Under the pieces are notes generated by a model. The model saw only the letters and a list, made by a program, of their open reading frames with translations. It made no database searches and was not told where the DNA came from. Source: Mycolicibacterium sediminis (GTDB taxonomy: Bacteria; Actinomycetota; Actinomycetes; Mycobacteriales; Mycobacteriaceae). From it: a stretch of 64,000 bases of DNA. The position numbers and the translations under genes are program-made. Every line of letters begins with the position of its first letter. Positions within the stretch are counted from its first letter, which is position 1. Positions 1 to 8,632 of this stretch are shown piece by piece. The DNA lies in assembly GCF_010731735.1 (NCBI RefSeq), contig NZ_AP022588.1, forward strand, positions 124,001 to 188,000, written 5' to 3'.

Positions 1-2
1 GC

Positions 3-1292
3 ATGACCGACGCGTCGTCGCGCACCGATGCAGCAGCCGTCGTCGCCACCAGTCTGGACTCCGAGACACCGGTTGCGGCGCGCGCGGTAGCCGACGCCGT
101 ACCCGCCCGCCCCCGGTTTCCCACGCCCGGTGCGCAACTGAGTCCCTCGACCAGCTTCGTGGACTGGGTGACCGGCAACTTCCAGCCGAACGACACCTAC
201 GCGCGCTACGGCATCTGGGGCACCGACGTGGGCACGATGTGGGACAACGGGATCGCCGACGATCCGGACACACCTATCAACGAGCACCAGGTCCTGATCG
301 CGTTCGGAGACACCTTCGGCGGGCCCAACATGACGGGCACCTGGCGGTTGAACACGCTGTTCCGGAGTTCGGACCTCACCCTGGCGGACGGGCTGAGCGT
401 GCCGGACGGGCAGTGGCTGAACGGGAACATGTTCGGTGGATCTCCGCTGTGGGAGGAGAACTATGCCCGGCAGATCATCCTGCCGGAGCGCCTCCCCTCG
501 GGACTCCCGCCCGGCGTGACGCTGATCCCCACCGCGGGCATCTCGGTCCCCACACCCGGCACGCAGTTCGGCGCCACGCAGTACCTCAGCTTCATGTCGG
601 TCAAGCAGTGGGGCGCCGCGGGCCAGTGGTCGACGAACTACTCGGCGATGGCCTACTCGACCGACAATGGCGAGAACTGGTACATCGCACCGCAATCCGT
701 ACGCATGAACGATCCGCTCAGCGGTAACGCCAACTTTCAGCAGGCAGCCCTGGTCCGTCCCGGGGACGGCTACGTGTACTCCTATGGCACGCCCAACGGT
801 CGTCAGGGCGCGGCGTACCTCTCTCGCGTCGCCGAGAAGGACATCCTCGACGTGTCCAAGTACGACTACTACAGCAAGGGCGATCCGGGGGGTTGGTTCG
901 GCTGGGGAGCAACCCCCGCTGGTTGGTATCGGAACCAACCCGCGAAGGCGACCCCCGTGTTCGGCGGGGCCGAGCGCGGCACGTGCGGGCTGACGAAACC
1001 CGGCGGCCAGGTGAGCGAGATGTCCGTGCAGTACAACAAGACACTGCAGAAGTACGTCGCGATGCACGGCGACCAGTCCAACAGCATCGTGTTGCGCACG
1101 TCGGACACTCCGGAAGGCCCTTGGACGGAACCGACGGTCCTCCTCGCGCAACAGCCCGGAGGCATCTACGCACCGATGATGCACCCGTGGTCGCCGTCCA
1201 CGATGGGAACGGGTACCGACCTCTACTGGAACCTGTCCCTGTGGTCGGAGTACAACGTCATGCTCATGAGAACCGATCTGACGAAGGTGTAG
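3..1292 (+). CDS. DUF4185 domain protein, 5' end possibly outside the window
   Basis: The 429 visible residues resemble the DUF4185 family of secreted mycobacterial proteins, with a GDTFGG motif near residue 100 and repeated aromatic/Asp motifs (YSTDNGENW, WNLSLWSEYNVMLM) as in a five-bladed propeller. Members of DUF4185 have been shown to be endo-D-arabinanases (GH183) that cut cell-wall arabinan, so a cell-envelope glycosidase role is plausible. The first ATG is at base 3 and no signal peptide follows it. The alanine-rich first 35 residues look like a linker, so the true start and export signal probably lie upstream of the window. Family assignment is by pattern memory; the substrate is inference. 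Confidence 0.6.
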   Translation: MTDASSRTDAAAVVATSLDSETPVAARAVADAVPARPRFPTPGAQLSPSTSFVDWVTGNFQPNDTYARYGIWGTDVGTMWDNGIADDPDTPINEHQVLIAFGDTFGGPNMTGTWRLNTLFRSSDLTLADGLSVPDGQWLNGNMFGGSPLWEENYARQIILPERLPSGLPPGVTLIPTAGISVPTPGTQFGATQYLSFMSVKQWGAAGQWSTNYSAMAYSTDNGENWYIAPQSVRMNDPLSGNANFQQAALVRPGDGYVYSYGTPNGRQGAAYLSRVAEKDILDVSKYDYYSKGDPGGWFGWGATPAGWYRNQPAKATPVFGGAERGTCGLTKPGGQVSEMSVQYNKTLQKYVAMHGDQSNSIVLRTSDTPEGPWTEPTVLLAQQPGGIYAPMMHPWSPSTMGTGTDLYWNLSLWSEYNVMLMRTDLTKV

Positions 1293-1296
1293 CCCC

Positions 1297-1773
1297 GTGC
1301 GCTGGTCGACTCTCGTCACACTCGCCATGACGTCGGCGCTCATGACTGTCCCGATCGCCGGTGCCCAACCCGCTGCGCCGCAACCGGATACGGCCTGCGC
1401 TGCCCAGGTGTCCGGCGCGATGACGCTACTCGCAGGCGCCGCGGCGCCACTGCTGTGTGTCGACGGTCGGTGGCAGACGGTGTCCGACCCATACCCGTTC
1501 AGCGGTCGCTGGGTGAGTTCGGAGAAGCCGATGACGCTGCGCGGCGGCGCGGTGCAGAACCCCGCGCTCGAACCCGGCCACTGGACGGCGACCCCACTGA
1601 CCGACGACGACCGCTGCCGGGCGGAGCAGGTGTCCGTCACCTACGGCGAGGTCGACGGTCCACCTCGGATCGACGAGGGCGGCAAGGGTCAGCGTCTCGA
1701 TCTCGAGGTGATCCCGCGGCTACTCGACATCGACATGAGCGGAGACTGCCTGTGGCAGCGGGTGGGTGACTGA
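1297..1773 (+). CDS. small secreted protein of unknown function
   Basis: This 158-residue protein starts with GTG four bases after the preceding stop, so the two genes are probably co-transcribed. Residues 1-23 form a clear Sec signal peptide (positive start, hydrophobic core, cleavage after AGA). The mature part has cysteines at about 34, 54, 109 and 152, suggesting two disulfides, and no recognisable domain. I do not recognise a characterised homologue. Its position next to the DUF4185 gene suggests an exported envelope-related partner, which is inference only. Confidence 0.6.
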   Translation: MRWSTLVTLAMTSALMTVPIAGAQPAAPQPDTACAAQVSGAMTLLAGAAAPLLCVDGRWQTVSDPYPFSGRWVSSEKPMTLRGGAVQNPALEPGHWTATPLTDDDRCRAEQVSVTYGEVDGPPRIDEGGKGQRLDLEVIPRLLDIDMSGDCLWQRVGD

Positions 1774-1819
1774 CCCTGCCGAGCCGTGCCAGCGCGCATG
1801 AGCCGAGGTGTGTCGAACC

Positions 1820-1864
1820 GGAGAGTCACGTCGCGGATCGGAGAACATCACGACGTGACTCTCC
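1820..1864. terminator. 14-bp perfect hairpin between convergent genes
   Basis: GGAGAGTCACGTCG (1820-1833) is the exact reverse complement of 1851-1864, with a 17-nt loop. It sits between two genes whose 3' ends face each other. There is no T-run after the stem, as is common for mycobacterial terminators. Use as a bidirectional terminator is inferred from position. Confidence 0.6.
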
Positions 1865-1898
1865 TGTTCGGCGCAAGACCGAGCGGACCAAGTGAAGG

Positions 1899-2162
1899 TC
1901 AGCGGCGCAGCATGCTGGGGAACGGGAGTCCCGCCTCGGCGGCCTCGACGCGACGGGCGTCGACGGCGAAGCAGACGATGCTGGCGGCGAAGCTGAGCAT
2001 CGCGGCCACGATCACGGCGGTGGCGCCGGCCGCCGAGCCCATGCCGAGCAGGGAGACGCCCATGACCACGCCGATCACCGCGGCGAACATCAACAGCAGG
2101 CCGGTCGAGGCCACCGCTTCCGATGCGGGAACCTCGGTGCTGACTGGGGTGTGAGATACCAC
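1899..2162 (-). CDS. small two-pass membrane protein
   Basis: I place the start at GTG 2162 because AAGGA lies 7 bases upstream; a longer reading frame exists but its extra residues look non-coding. The resulting 87-residue protein has two hydrophobic segments (about residues 16-39 and 42-62) joined by a Gly/Ser/Ala turn, followed by a charged tail. The family is not recognised; it resembles the many small actinobacterial integral membrane proteins of unknown function. It is followed by the hairpin at 1820-1864. Confidence 0.55.
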   Translation of the reverse strand: MVSHTPVSTEVPASEAVASTGLLLMFAAVIGVVMGVSLLGMGSAAGATAVIVAAMLSFAASIVCFAVDARRVEAAEAGLPFPSMLRR

Positions 2163-2230
2163 GGTGTCGTCCTTCCGCCGGTTGGGGCGCACACGTGATA
2201 CCCCACGCCGAGCGGCCCGAAACGGGTCGC

Positions 2231-3238
2231 CTACAGCGGCAGCCGACGGTTGATGACGAGCGCCGCGATAGCCGCCACCGCCAGCGCGAGCGCACCGAGG
2301 CGCAGCCACCCCGCGCTGGCGTCGCCACGCACCGTCTCGTAGCCGATCTGGTCCTGCAGGTTGCGGAAGACCTGGTTGAGTTCGTCGAGGTCCTCGGCCC
2401 GGTAGGCGGTGCCGCCCGACAGCCGGGCGACCTCCTTCATGGTGGTGTCGTCGACGGGCACGTCGACCTGCGACCCGTCGACCTCCACCTTCCCGTCCGG
2501 CGTCCCGAAGGCGATGGTGGAGATCGGGATGCCCTTGTCCTTGGCGGCCCGGGCGGCCGTGAAGGCGCCGCGCGGATTGTTGGGGTTGGACGGGGTGGTC
2601 TCCTTGCCGTCGGAGAACAGGACGATGCGGGCGGGCGGGGGCTCGTCGCCACCGCCGATCACCGCGCCGACCGTGGAGACGGCCTGCAGGGCCGCGAGGA
2701 TGGCCTCACCCGTCGCGGTGCGTTCGGCCACCTGCATCTTGTCGATGGCGACCTTCGTGGCGTCGTGATTGGTCGTCGGCGAACTGAGCATCGTCGGATT
2801 GGCCGCGAACGTGATCAGGCCGAGGTTCACCCCGGGGGTCAGCTCGTCGGCGAACTTCTTGGCCGCCTCCTGAGACGCCTTGAGCCGGCTGGGCGGGACG
2901 TCGGTGGCGTTCATCGACGTCGAGACGTCCATCACCAGCATGACGACGGCGCGGTTGCGGGGGATCTTGCGGTCGAGCGACGGGCCCGCCATCGCGACGG
3001 TGAAGAACACCAGCGACAGCGCCACCAGCAGGGCCGGGACGTGCCGCCACCTGCTCTGCGGGGTGGGCGAGACGCTGACGATCATGTCCCTGCTCGCGAA
3101 CCGGGCGAGACGCCGGGCCCTGCTGCGCTGGATCGAGAAGTACAGGACCGCCAGGCCTGCGATCACCAGGAGGAACAGGAACGCTCCCATGTGCGCGAAG
3201 CCCGACAGCGGCAGCTCCCCCAGGACGGGCAGGTTCAC
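2231..3238 (-). CDS. VWA-domain membrane protein (Rv1481-like)
   Basis: The 335-residue protein has N-terminal membrane segments (about residues 12-34 and 66-84), a von Willebrand factor A domain with an intact MIDAS motif (DVSTS near residue 104, with a distal Thr and Asp) and a C-terminal membrane helix ending in NRRLPL. Length and layout match mycobacterial Rv1481, usually encoded next to moxR and a DUF58 gene and thought to assist metal-dependent assembly of envelope complexes. Start GTG 3238 is supported by AGGGA about 8 bases upstream. Neither moxR nor DUF58 is adjacent here, so this may be a paralogue or a separated copy. The nearest neighbour is the divergent xdhC. Confidence 0.8.
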   Translation of the reverse strand: MNLPVLGELPLSGFAHMGAFLFLLVIAGLAVLYFSIQRSRARRLARFASRDMIVSVSPTPQSRWRHVPALLVALSLVFFTVAMAGPSLDRKIPRNRAVVMLVMDVSTSMNATDVPPSRLKASQEAAKKFADELTPGVNLGLITFAANPTMLSSPTTNHDATKVAIDKMQVAERTATGEAILAALQAVSTVGAVIGGGDEPPPARIVLFSDGKETTPSNPNNPRGAFTAARAAKDKGIPISTIAFGTPDGKVEVDGSQVDVPVDDTTMKEVARLSGGTAYRAEDLDELNQVFRNLQDQIGYETVRGDASAGWLRLGALALAVAAIAALVINRRLPL

Positions 3239-3369
3239 GGATGCTTCCCTTCGGATGATCGGATCTAGACCGAGAGTACAAAGCCGTGGCGAGTCGGCGG
3301 GATGCGTGACCTGCGCCCGGCGCTGGGCGGGTGCTCAGGTTCCCTCGGGCGGCGGCGTCTCGGCAGACC

Positions 3370-3384
3370 TAGACTCCTGCTGTG
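3370..3384 (+). promoter_or_regulatory. leaderless promoter of xdhC
   Basis: TAGACT (3370-3375) fits a mycobacterial -10 box (TANNNT) and lies exactly 6 bases before the GTG start at 3382. No Shine-Dalgarno sequence precedes the GTG. This is the arrangement expected for a leaderless mRNA whose first base is the start codon. Confidence 0.5.
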
Positions 3385-4527
3385 CGCGACGTGATGGATG
3401 AGCTGCTCGCGGTCTGGCGGGCCGGGGGCACGGCGGGCCTGGCCACCGTCGTTCGCACGATCAAGTCCGCGCCCCGGGCACCCGGAGCGGCAATGGTGGT
3501 GGCCCCGGACGGCACCGTCGCGGGTTCGGTGTCGGGCGGCTGCGTCGAGGCGGCCGTCTACGAACTCTCCGCCGAGGTGGTGGCGACCGGCCGCCCGGAA
3601 CTGCAGCGCTACGGCATCACCGACGACGACGCCTTCGCCGTCGGGCTCACGTGTGGCGGCATCATCGACGTCTTCGCCGAGCCGGTGTCGCGCGCGACGT
3701 TCCCCGAACTGGAGGACGTCGCGGCCGACATCGATGCGCACCGGCCCGTGGCCGTCGCGACCGTGATCGCCCACCCCGATTCCGCGTGGGTCGGCCGCAG
3801 GCTCGTCGTCGGCACGGCCACCGTGGCAGGCACGCTCGGCTCGGCACGCGCCGACGCCGCCGTCGCCGACGACGCCAGGGGCCTGCTGGGCGCCGGCCGG
3901 ACCGACGTGCTGACGTACGGGCCCGACGGCGAGCGCCAGGGCGAGGGCATGGAGGTCTTCGTCGCCGGCCACGCTCCGCGTCCGCGCATGATCGTGTTCG
4001 GCGCCATCGACTTCGCGGCCTCGCTGACGCGGCAGGCCGCGCTGCTCGGCTACCGGGTCACCGTCTGCGACGCCCGGCCGGTCTTCGCGACCGCGGCCCG
4101 GTTCCCCGCCGCCGACGAGGTCGTCGTCGACTGGCCGCACCGGTATCTGCGCGGTCAGGCCGACCGCGGTGAACTCGACGGCCGCACGGCGATCTGCGTG
4201 CTCACGCACGACCCGAAGTTCGACGTGCCCGTCCTCGAGGTGGCTCTGCGGCTGGACGTCGGCTACGTCGGCGCCATGGGGTCGCGGCCCACCCACGAGG
4301 ACCGGCTGCTGCGTCTCCACGAGGTCGGCCTGTCCGACGCCGAACTCGACCGGCTGTCCAGTCCCATCGGGCTCGACCTCGGCGCGCGCACGCCCGAGGA
4401 GACGGCGGTGTCGATCATCGGCGAGATCGTGGCGCGCCGCTGGGGCGGCAGCGGCCGTCCGCTGGCCGACATCGGCGGCCGCATCCACCACGACGGCGCC
4501 GACGACACCGCCAAGTCGACCGTCTAA
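3382..4527 (+). CDS. XdhC/CoxI-family molybdenum-cofactor maturation protein
   Basis: This 381-residue protein has the XdhC N-terminal domain (GSVSGGCVEAAV near residue 55 and LTCGGIIDVF near residue 90, both with the conserved Cys) and a C-terminal Rossmann-like domain. Family members bind the molybdenum cofactor, promote its sulfuration and deliver it to xanthine-dehydrogenase-type enzymes. It lies directly upstream of a coxL-type hydroxylase operon, which is its likely client. The GTG at 3382 gives the MRDV-type N-terminus common in the family. It has its own apparent leaderless promoter, and coxL appears to have another, so it may not be strictly co-transcribed with its client. Confidence 0.85.
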   Translation: MRDVMDELLAVWRAGGTAGLATVVRTIKSAPRAPGAAMVVAPDGTVAGSVSGGCVEAAVYELSAEVVATGRPELQRYGITDDDAFAVGLTCGGIIDVFAEPVSRATFPELEDVAADIDAHRPVAVATVIAHPDSAWVGRRLVVGTATVAGTLGSARADAAVADDARGLLGAGRTDVLTYGPDGERQGEGMEVFVAGHAPRPRMIVFGAIDFAASLTRQAALLGYRVTVCDARPVFATAARFPAADEVVVDWPHRYLRGQADRGELDGRTAICVLTHDPKFDVPVLEVALRLDVGYVGAMGSRPTHEDRLLRLHEVGLSDAELDRLSSPIGLDLGARTPEETAVSIIGEIVARRWGGSGRPLADIGGRIHHDGADDTAKSTV

Positions 4528-4552
4528 GCAGCGGAAACGCCACTCTCACTTT

Positions 4553-4581
4553 TTGATATTCCGCTTCTCTTGTACGATAAC
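4553..4581 (+). promoter_or_regulatory. possible promoter of the cox-like operon
   Basis: TTGATA (4553-4558) and GATAAC (4576-4581) are separated by 17 bases in the 115-bp gap between xdhC and coxL, a good fit to a housekeeping-sigma promoter in otherwise GC-rich sequence. GCACCAC occurs twice between this element and the coxL start and could be part of a regulator site. Both readings are inferred from sequence. Confidence 0.4.
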
Positions 4582-4642
4582 GGCACGTGCACCACGATGT
4601 GATGGGCACCACGTACACGTAAAAGCACAAGGGGCTGACGCC

Positions 4643-7078
4643 GTGACCTCCACCGCGACCCCGGCGACCGAATCGCCGGTAACCGCTGACACGTCCGGCG
4701 CCGTCACGGCCCGGTATGCGGGCACCCGGATGCCGCGCGTCGAGGACAACCGACTGCTCACCGGCGAAGGCACGTTCGTCGACGACGTCCAACGACCCGG
4801 CATGCTGCACGCCTGCTTCGTCCGGAGCCCCTTCGCCCACGCCACCATCAAGGGCATCGACGCCTCCGCGGCACTCGCGCTCCCCGGGGTGCGCGCCGTG
4901 TTCACCGCCGCCGACCTCAACGGCGACGTCGTCGAGGCCTGGCACGCCGTCGCGGGCAAGGACGTCGCAGACACTCCCCGACCGCCACTGGCCGAAGGCG
5001 TCGTGAAGTTCGTGGGCGACCCGGTGGCGCTCGTCGTTGCCGAGAACCGCTACCTCGCAGAGGACGCCGTCGACCTCGTCGACGTCGACTACGAACCCCA
5101 CCCCGCCCTGGCCGACTTCCGCAGATCGGCCGACTCCGGCGTCGTCGTCCACGACGAATACCCGGACAACGTCGCCGGCGGCCTCGGCGGGATGCCGCCC
5201 GACGAGGAGGTGTTCGCCTCCGCCGCAACGGTGGTGTCGGAGAACGTGTATCAGCAGATGTACGTGCCGGTGCCGATCGAGACCAGGGGCATGGTCGTCG
5301 AGTGGTCGGCGGCCTCGGCCGAACTGACGGTGTGGGCGTCCACGCAGACGCCGCACGAACTGCGCGCGTTCTGCGCACGCCTGCTGGGTCTGCCGGCCCA
5401 GCGGGTGCGGGTCATCATGCGCGACACCGGCGGAGGCTTCGGGCAGAAGGTCGTCCCGATGCGCGAGGACATGTGCATCATGCTCGCTGCCCGCAAGGTG
5501 CCCGCCGCGCTGAAGTGGATCGAGGACCGGCGCGAGAACCTGATGTCGGCGGGCCAGTCACGTCACGTCGACGGCACCGTTCGGATGGCATTCGACGCCG
5601 ACGGCAGGATCCTGGCGGTCGACATCGACTTCCTCCAGGACGTCGGCGCGTACCCGACGCCCTACCCGGTGCTCACCACCGCGGCCATCGGGATGTTCTT
5701 CCCCGGGCCGTACCGGGTGCCGAAGGCGAGCTTCAACTACAAGACCATCTTCTCGAACACCGCTGGGCTGCATGCCTATCGCGGTCCGTGGCAGTACGAG
5801 ACGCTGGCGCGGGAGATGCTGCTCGACATCGGCGCACGCAAGATGGGCATGGACCCGGCCGAACTGCGCCGCATCAACGTGCTGCGCGGGGACGAGATGC
5901 CGTACTTCAACCCCAACGGCATGCCCTACGACCACGTCGCCCCCGCCGACACCTTCGAGCAGGCCGTCAAGATCCTCGACCACGAGGGGTTCCGGAAGTC
6001 GCAGGCCGAGGCGCTCGAGCAGGGCCGCTACCTCGGCCTGGGGTACTCGGCCTACATCGAGCCGACCGCCGCGGCGCAGGGCTACCTGGGTCACGAGGGC
6101 TGCACCATCCGCATCGAACCGAGCGGCACGGTCAACGTCTACGTCAACGGCGGCTCCACCGGCAACAGCCTCGAGACCACCGTCGTCCAGCTCACCGCCG
6201 ACGTGCTCGGTGCCAACGTCGACGACGTCCACACCATCCAGGGCGACACCGCCGTCACCCCGTACGGCGCAGGCACGCAGGGCAGCCGCAGCGGACCGAT
6301 GACGGCGGGCGCGGTCAACGAGGCGGGCACCACGTTGCGCGGGCAGATCATCGCGCTCGCGGCCCACGCGCTCGGCGTGGAGGGCTCCGACCTCGAACTG
6401 TCGAACTCCACCATCACGTCCCGTACCGATCCGGACAAGTCGATGACGTTCGGCGACCTCGCCTTTCGCACGCACTACGAGCCGACGCAGTTCCCGCCCG
6501 GCCTCGCGTCGCAACTCGAGGCCACCGCACGCTTCGTCTCGACCGCGCCGATCCACTGGGCCAACGCCACCCATGCGTGCACGTGCGAGGTCGACGTCGA
6601 CACCGGGCACGTCACGTTGACGCGCTACATCGTCAGCGAGGACGTCGGCCCGATGATCAACCCCAACGTCGTCGAGGGGCAGATCGCGGGCGGCACCGTC
6701 CAGGGCATCGGCGGCGCGCTTCTCGAACAGCTCTCCTACGACACCGACGGGAACCCGCTGTCGTCGACGTTCGTCGACTACCTGCTGCCCACCGCCACCG
6801 AGGTGCCCACGATCGAGTACGGCCACGTCGAGATCCCCGGCCCCGGCGTGGGCGGCTACAAGGGTTGCGGCGAGGGCGGTGCGATCGGCTCGACGCCGGC
6901 GGTCATCAACGCCATCAACGACGCGCTCGCGCCGCTCGGCGTGACGGTCACCCAACTGCCCGCGACCCCGGCCCACATCGTGGATCTGATCGAGCGCGGT
7001 TCCGGAGGGCAAGAGCGCAGCGACCGGGGAATCAAACCCCGTATGGAAAGGACCACCGACAGTGGAACTCAAGAATGA
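4643..7078 (+). CDS. coxL: CoxL-like molybdenum hydroxylase large subunit
   Basis: I start the 811-residue protein at GTG 4643, which has AAGGGG 8 bases upstream; the frame is open further upstream but overlaps xdhC. It has the a/b hammerhead domain and the molybdopterin-binding domains of the xanthine-oxidase/CO-dehydrogenase large-subunit family, and ends with the GCGEGGAIG motif that carries the catalytic Glu. The active-site loop reads AYRGPWQYE. It is neither the AYRCSFR loop of true CO dehydrogenase (form I) nor the AYRGAGR of form II. The enzyme is therefore probably an aldehyde or heterocycle hydroxylase of unknown substrate. Its three partner subunits follow with overlaps. Confidence 0.85.
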   Translation: MTSTATPATESPVTADTSGAVTARYAGTRMPRVEDNRLLTGEGTFVDDVQRPGMLHACFVRSPFAHATIKGIDASAALALPGVRAVFTAADLNGDVVEAWHAVAGKDVADTPRPPLAEGVVKFVGDPVALVVAENRYLAEDAVDLVDVDYEPHPALADFRRSADSGVVVHDEYPDNVAGGLGGMPPDEEVFASAATVVSENVYQQMYVPVPIETRGMVVEWSAASAELTVWASTQTPHELRAFCARLLGLPAQRVRVIMRDTGGGFGQKVVPMREDMCIMLAARKVPAALKWIEDRRENLMSAGQSRHVDGTVRMAFDADGRILAVDIDFLQDVGAYPTPYPVLTTAAIGMFFPGPYRVPKASFNYKTIFSNTAGLHAYRGPWQYETLAREMLLDIGARKMGMDPAELRRINVLRGDEMPYFNPNGMPYDHVAPADTFEQAVKILDHEGFRKSQAEALEQGRYLGLGYSAYIEPTAAAQGYLGHEGCTIRIEPSGTVNVYVNGGSTGNSLETTVVQLTADVLGANVDDVHTIQGDTAVTPYGAGTQGSRSGPMTAGAVNEAGTTLRGQIIALAAHALGVEGSDLELSNSTITSRTDPDKSMTFGDLAFRTHYEPTQFPPGLASQLEATARFVSTAPIHWANATHACTCEVDVDTGHVTLTRYIVSEDVGPMINPNVVEGQIAGGTVQGIGGALLEQLSYDTDGNPLSSTFVDYLLPTATEVPTIEYGHVEIPGPGVGGYKGCGEGGAIGSTPAVINAINDALAPLGVTVTQLPATPAHIVDLIERGSGGQERSDRGIKPRMERTTDSGTQE

Positions 7079-7754
7079 CTTCCGGGTCGCCGTGCCCGCC
7101 GCGAAGACGTGGGAGGTCTTCACCGACGTCGAACGCGTCGCGCCGTGCCTGCCGGGCGCGACCCTGCTGACGGTCGACGGCGACGAGTTCACCGGTGCGG
7201 TCAAGGTCAAGGTCGGCCCGATCACGGTGTCGTACAAGGGCGTTGCGTCGTACAAGGAGAAGGACGAGTCCGGCCTGCGCATCGTGCTGCGGGCCGAGGG
7301 CAAGGAGACCCGCGGCAACGGCACCGCCGCCGCGACCATCACCGCCCAGCTCACCGACGAGGGCGCCAGCACCTCCGTCGAGATCACCACCGACCTCGCG
7401 ATCTCCGGCAAGGCCGCCCAGTTCGGCCGCGGCGTCCTGGCCGACGTGTCGAGCAACCTGATCGCGCAGTTCGCCCGCAGCCTGGAGGCCGAACTGCTGG
7501 GCGGCGCGCCCACCACCGCCGCACCGACCACCGAATCCGCCGTCGCCGCAGCGCAACCCACCGCCGCCGACTCGGTCAACCTGCTTGCCGTCGTCGCCGC
7601 ACCGCTGGCCAAGCGGGCTGCACCCGTCGTCGCGGGCCTGGCCGCCGGCGCCGCGCTGGGCTTCCTGTTCGGCCGCCGCCGCAGCAGGGCCGCACACCCG
7701 GCCGCGATCAAGGCCGACGAACTGCTCGCCGCGCTGTCCCGGCTGCTCTCGTGA
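7062..7754 (+). CDS. coxG: CoxG-like SRPBCC protein with C-terminal membrane helix
   Basis: The 230-residue protein opens with a CoxG-type SRPBCC fold (residues 1-145, FRVAVPAAKTWEVFTDVERV at the start and a GKAAQFGRGVL motif near 120). An Ala/Thr linker, a hydrophobic segment (about 183-205) and an RRRRSR-type basic end follow. CoxG anchors CO dehydrogenase to the cytoplasmic membrane in carboxydotrophs, and the C-terminal helix here fits that role. It starts at GTG 7062, 17 bases inside coxL, preceded by AAAGGA, which indicates translational coupling. Confidence 0.85.
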   Translation: MELKNDFRVAVPAAKTWEVFTDVERVAPCLPGATLLTVDGDEFTGAVKVKVGPITVSYKGVASYKEKDESGLRIVLRAEGKETRGNGTAAATITAQLTDEGASTSVEITTDLAISGKAAQFGRGVLADVSSNLIAQFARSLEAELLGGAPTTAAPTTESAVAAAQPTAADSVNLLAVVAAPLAKRAAPVVAGLAAGAALGFLFGRRRSRAAHPAAIKADELLAALSRLLS

Positions 7755-8632
7755 AGGCCGCCCCGTTCGCGTACCACCGGCCGGACACCGTGAAGGAGGC
7801 GGTCGAGCTGCTCGCCGAGTACGGCGACGACGCCAAGGTCCTCGCAGGCGGCCAGAGTCTGGTGCCGATGTTGGCGATGCGGCTCACCCACTTCGAGAAC
7901 CTCGTCGACATCTCACGGCTCGACGACCTGTGCGGCATCGACCTCGTCGACGGCGAGGTCGTGATCGGCGCGGCCACCCCGCACGCACTCGTGGGTCTCG
8001 ACGACGAGGTGGCCGAGTCGGTTCCGCTCCTGACGCTCGCGACCCCGCACATCGGCCACTTTCAGATCCGCACCCGCGGAACGCTCGGTGGCGCCGTAGC
8101 GCACGCCGACCCGGCCGCGGAGTACGCCGCGATCGCCCTGGCGCTCGACGCGACGATCGAGGCGTCGTCGGCCCGCGGCGACCGGCAGATCCCGGCGGCG
8201 GAGTTCTTCACCGGACTGTGGGAGAACTCGATGGCCCCCGACGAGATCCTCGCCGCGGTGCGGTTCCCGGTGTGGTCGGGCTGCACGGGGTTCGCCGTGC
8301 ACGAATTCGCCCGCCGGCACGGTGACTTCGCGATAGCCGGTGCGACCGTCGCTGTCGAACTCGACGACGAGGACCGCGTCGCGCGCTGCGGCATCGGCCT
8401 GCTCGGTCTGGGGTCGACACCCGAGCGCGGCACCGCTGCCGAGGAGGCGGCCACCGGACGCCCCGTCGCCGACCTGTCGGCCGACGAGATCGGCTCGCTC
8501 GCGATGTCGGGGCTCGCCGACGTCCCCCACGACCTGCAGGGCTCCGCGTCCTACCGCACCCGGGTGGGCGCGGCGATGGTGTCCCGCGCCTGGACCGATG
8601 CGATCACGGAGGCACTCGATGCACGAGACTGA
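7751..8632 (+). CDS. coxM: CoxM-like FAD-binding subunit
   Basis: The start is GTG 7751, overlapping the coxG stop as GTGA, giving 293 residues. The FAD-binding signature AGGQSLVPMLAMR (near residue 34) and the second flavin motif TLGGAVAHADPAAE (near 110) are intact, as in medium subunits of molybdenum hydroxylases. A CO_deh_flav_C-type domain follows from about residue 180. The subunit passes electrons from the [2Fe-2S] centres of CoxS to FAD. It ends only 14 bases into the coxS gene, so the operon is tightly packed. Confidence 0.9.
   Translation: MKAAPFAYHRPDTVKEAVELLAEYGDDAKVLAGGQSLVPMLAMRLTHFENLVDISRLDDLCGIDLVDGEVVIGAATPHALVGLDDEVAESVPLLTLATPHIGHFQIRTRGTLGGAVAHADPAAEYAAIALALDATIEASSARGDRQIPAAEFFTGLWENSMAPDEILAAVRFPVWSGCTGFAVHEFARRHGDFAIAGATVAVELDDEDRVARCGIGLLGLGSTPERGTAAEEAATGRPVADLSADEIGSLAMSGLADVPHDLQGSASYRTRVGAAMVSRAWTDAITEALDARD

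Noticed and set aside
3265..4491. 408-residue minus-strand open frame over xdhC
   Set aside because: It is the mirror of xdhC codons and has no recognisable domain or ribosome site.
5558..7891. 777-residue open frame on the minus strand across coxL-coxG-coxM
   Set aside because: It is antisense to a well-supported operon; its protein has biased Arg/Gly/Ala/Val composition with no domain, as expected from the third-position GC bias.
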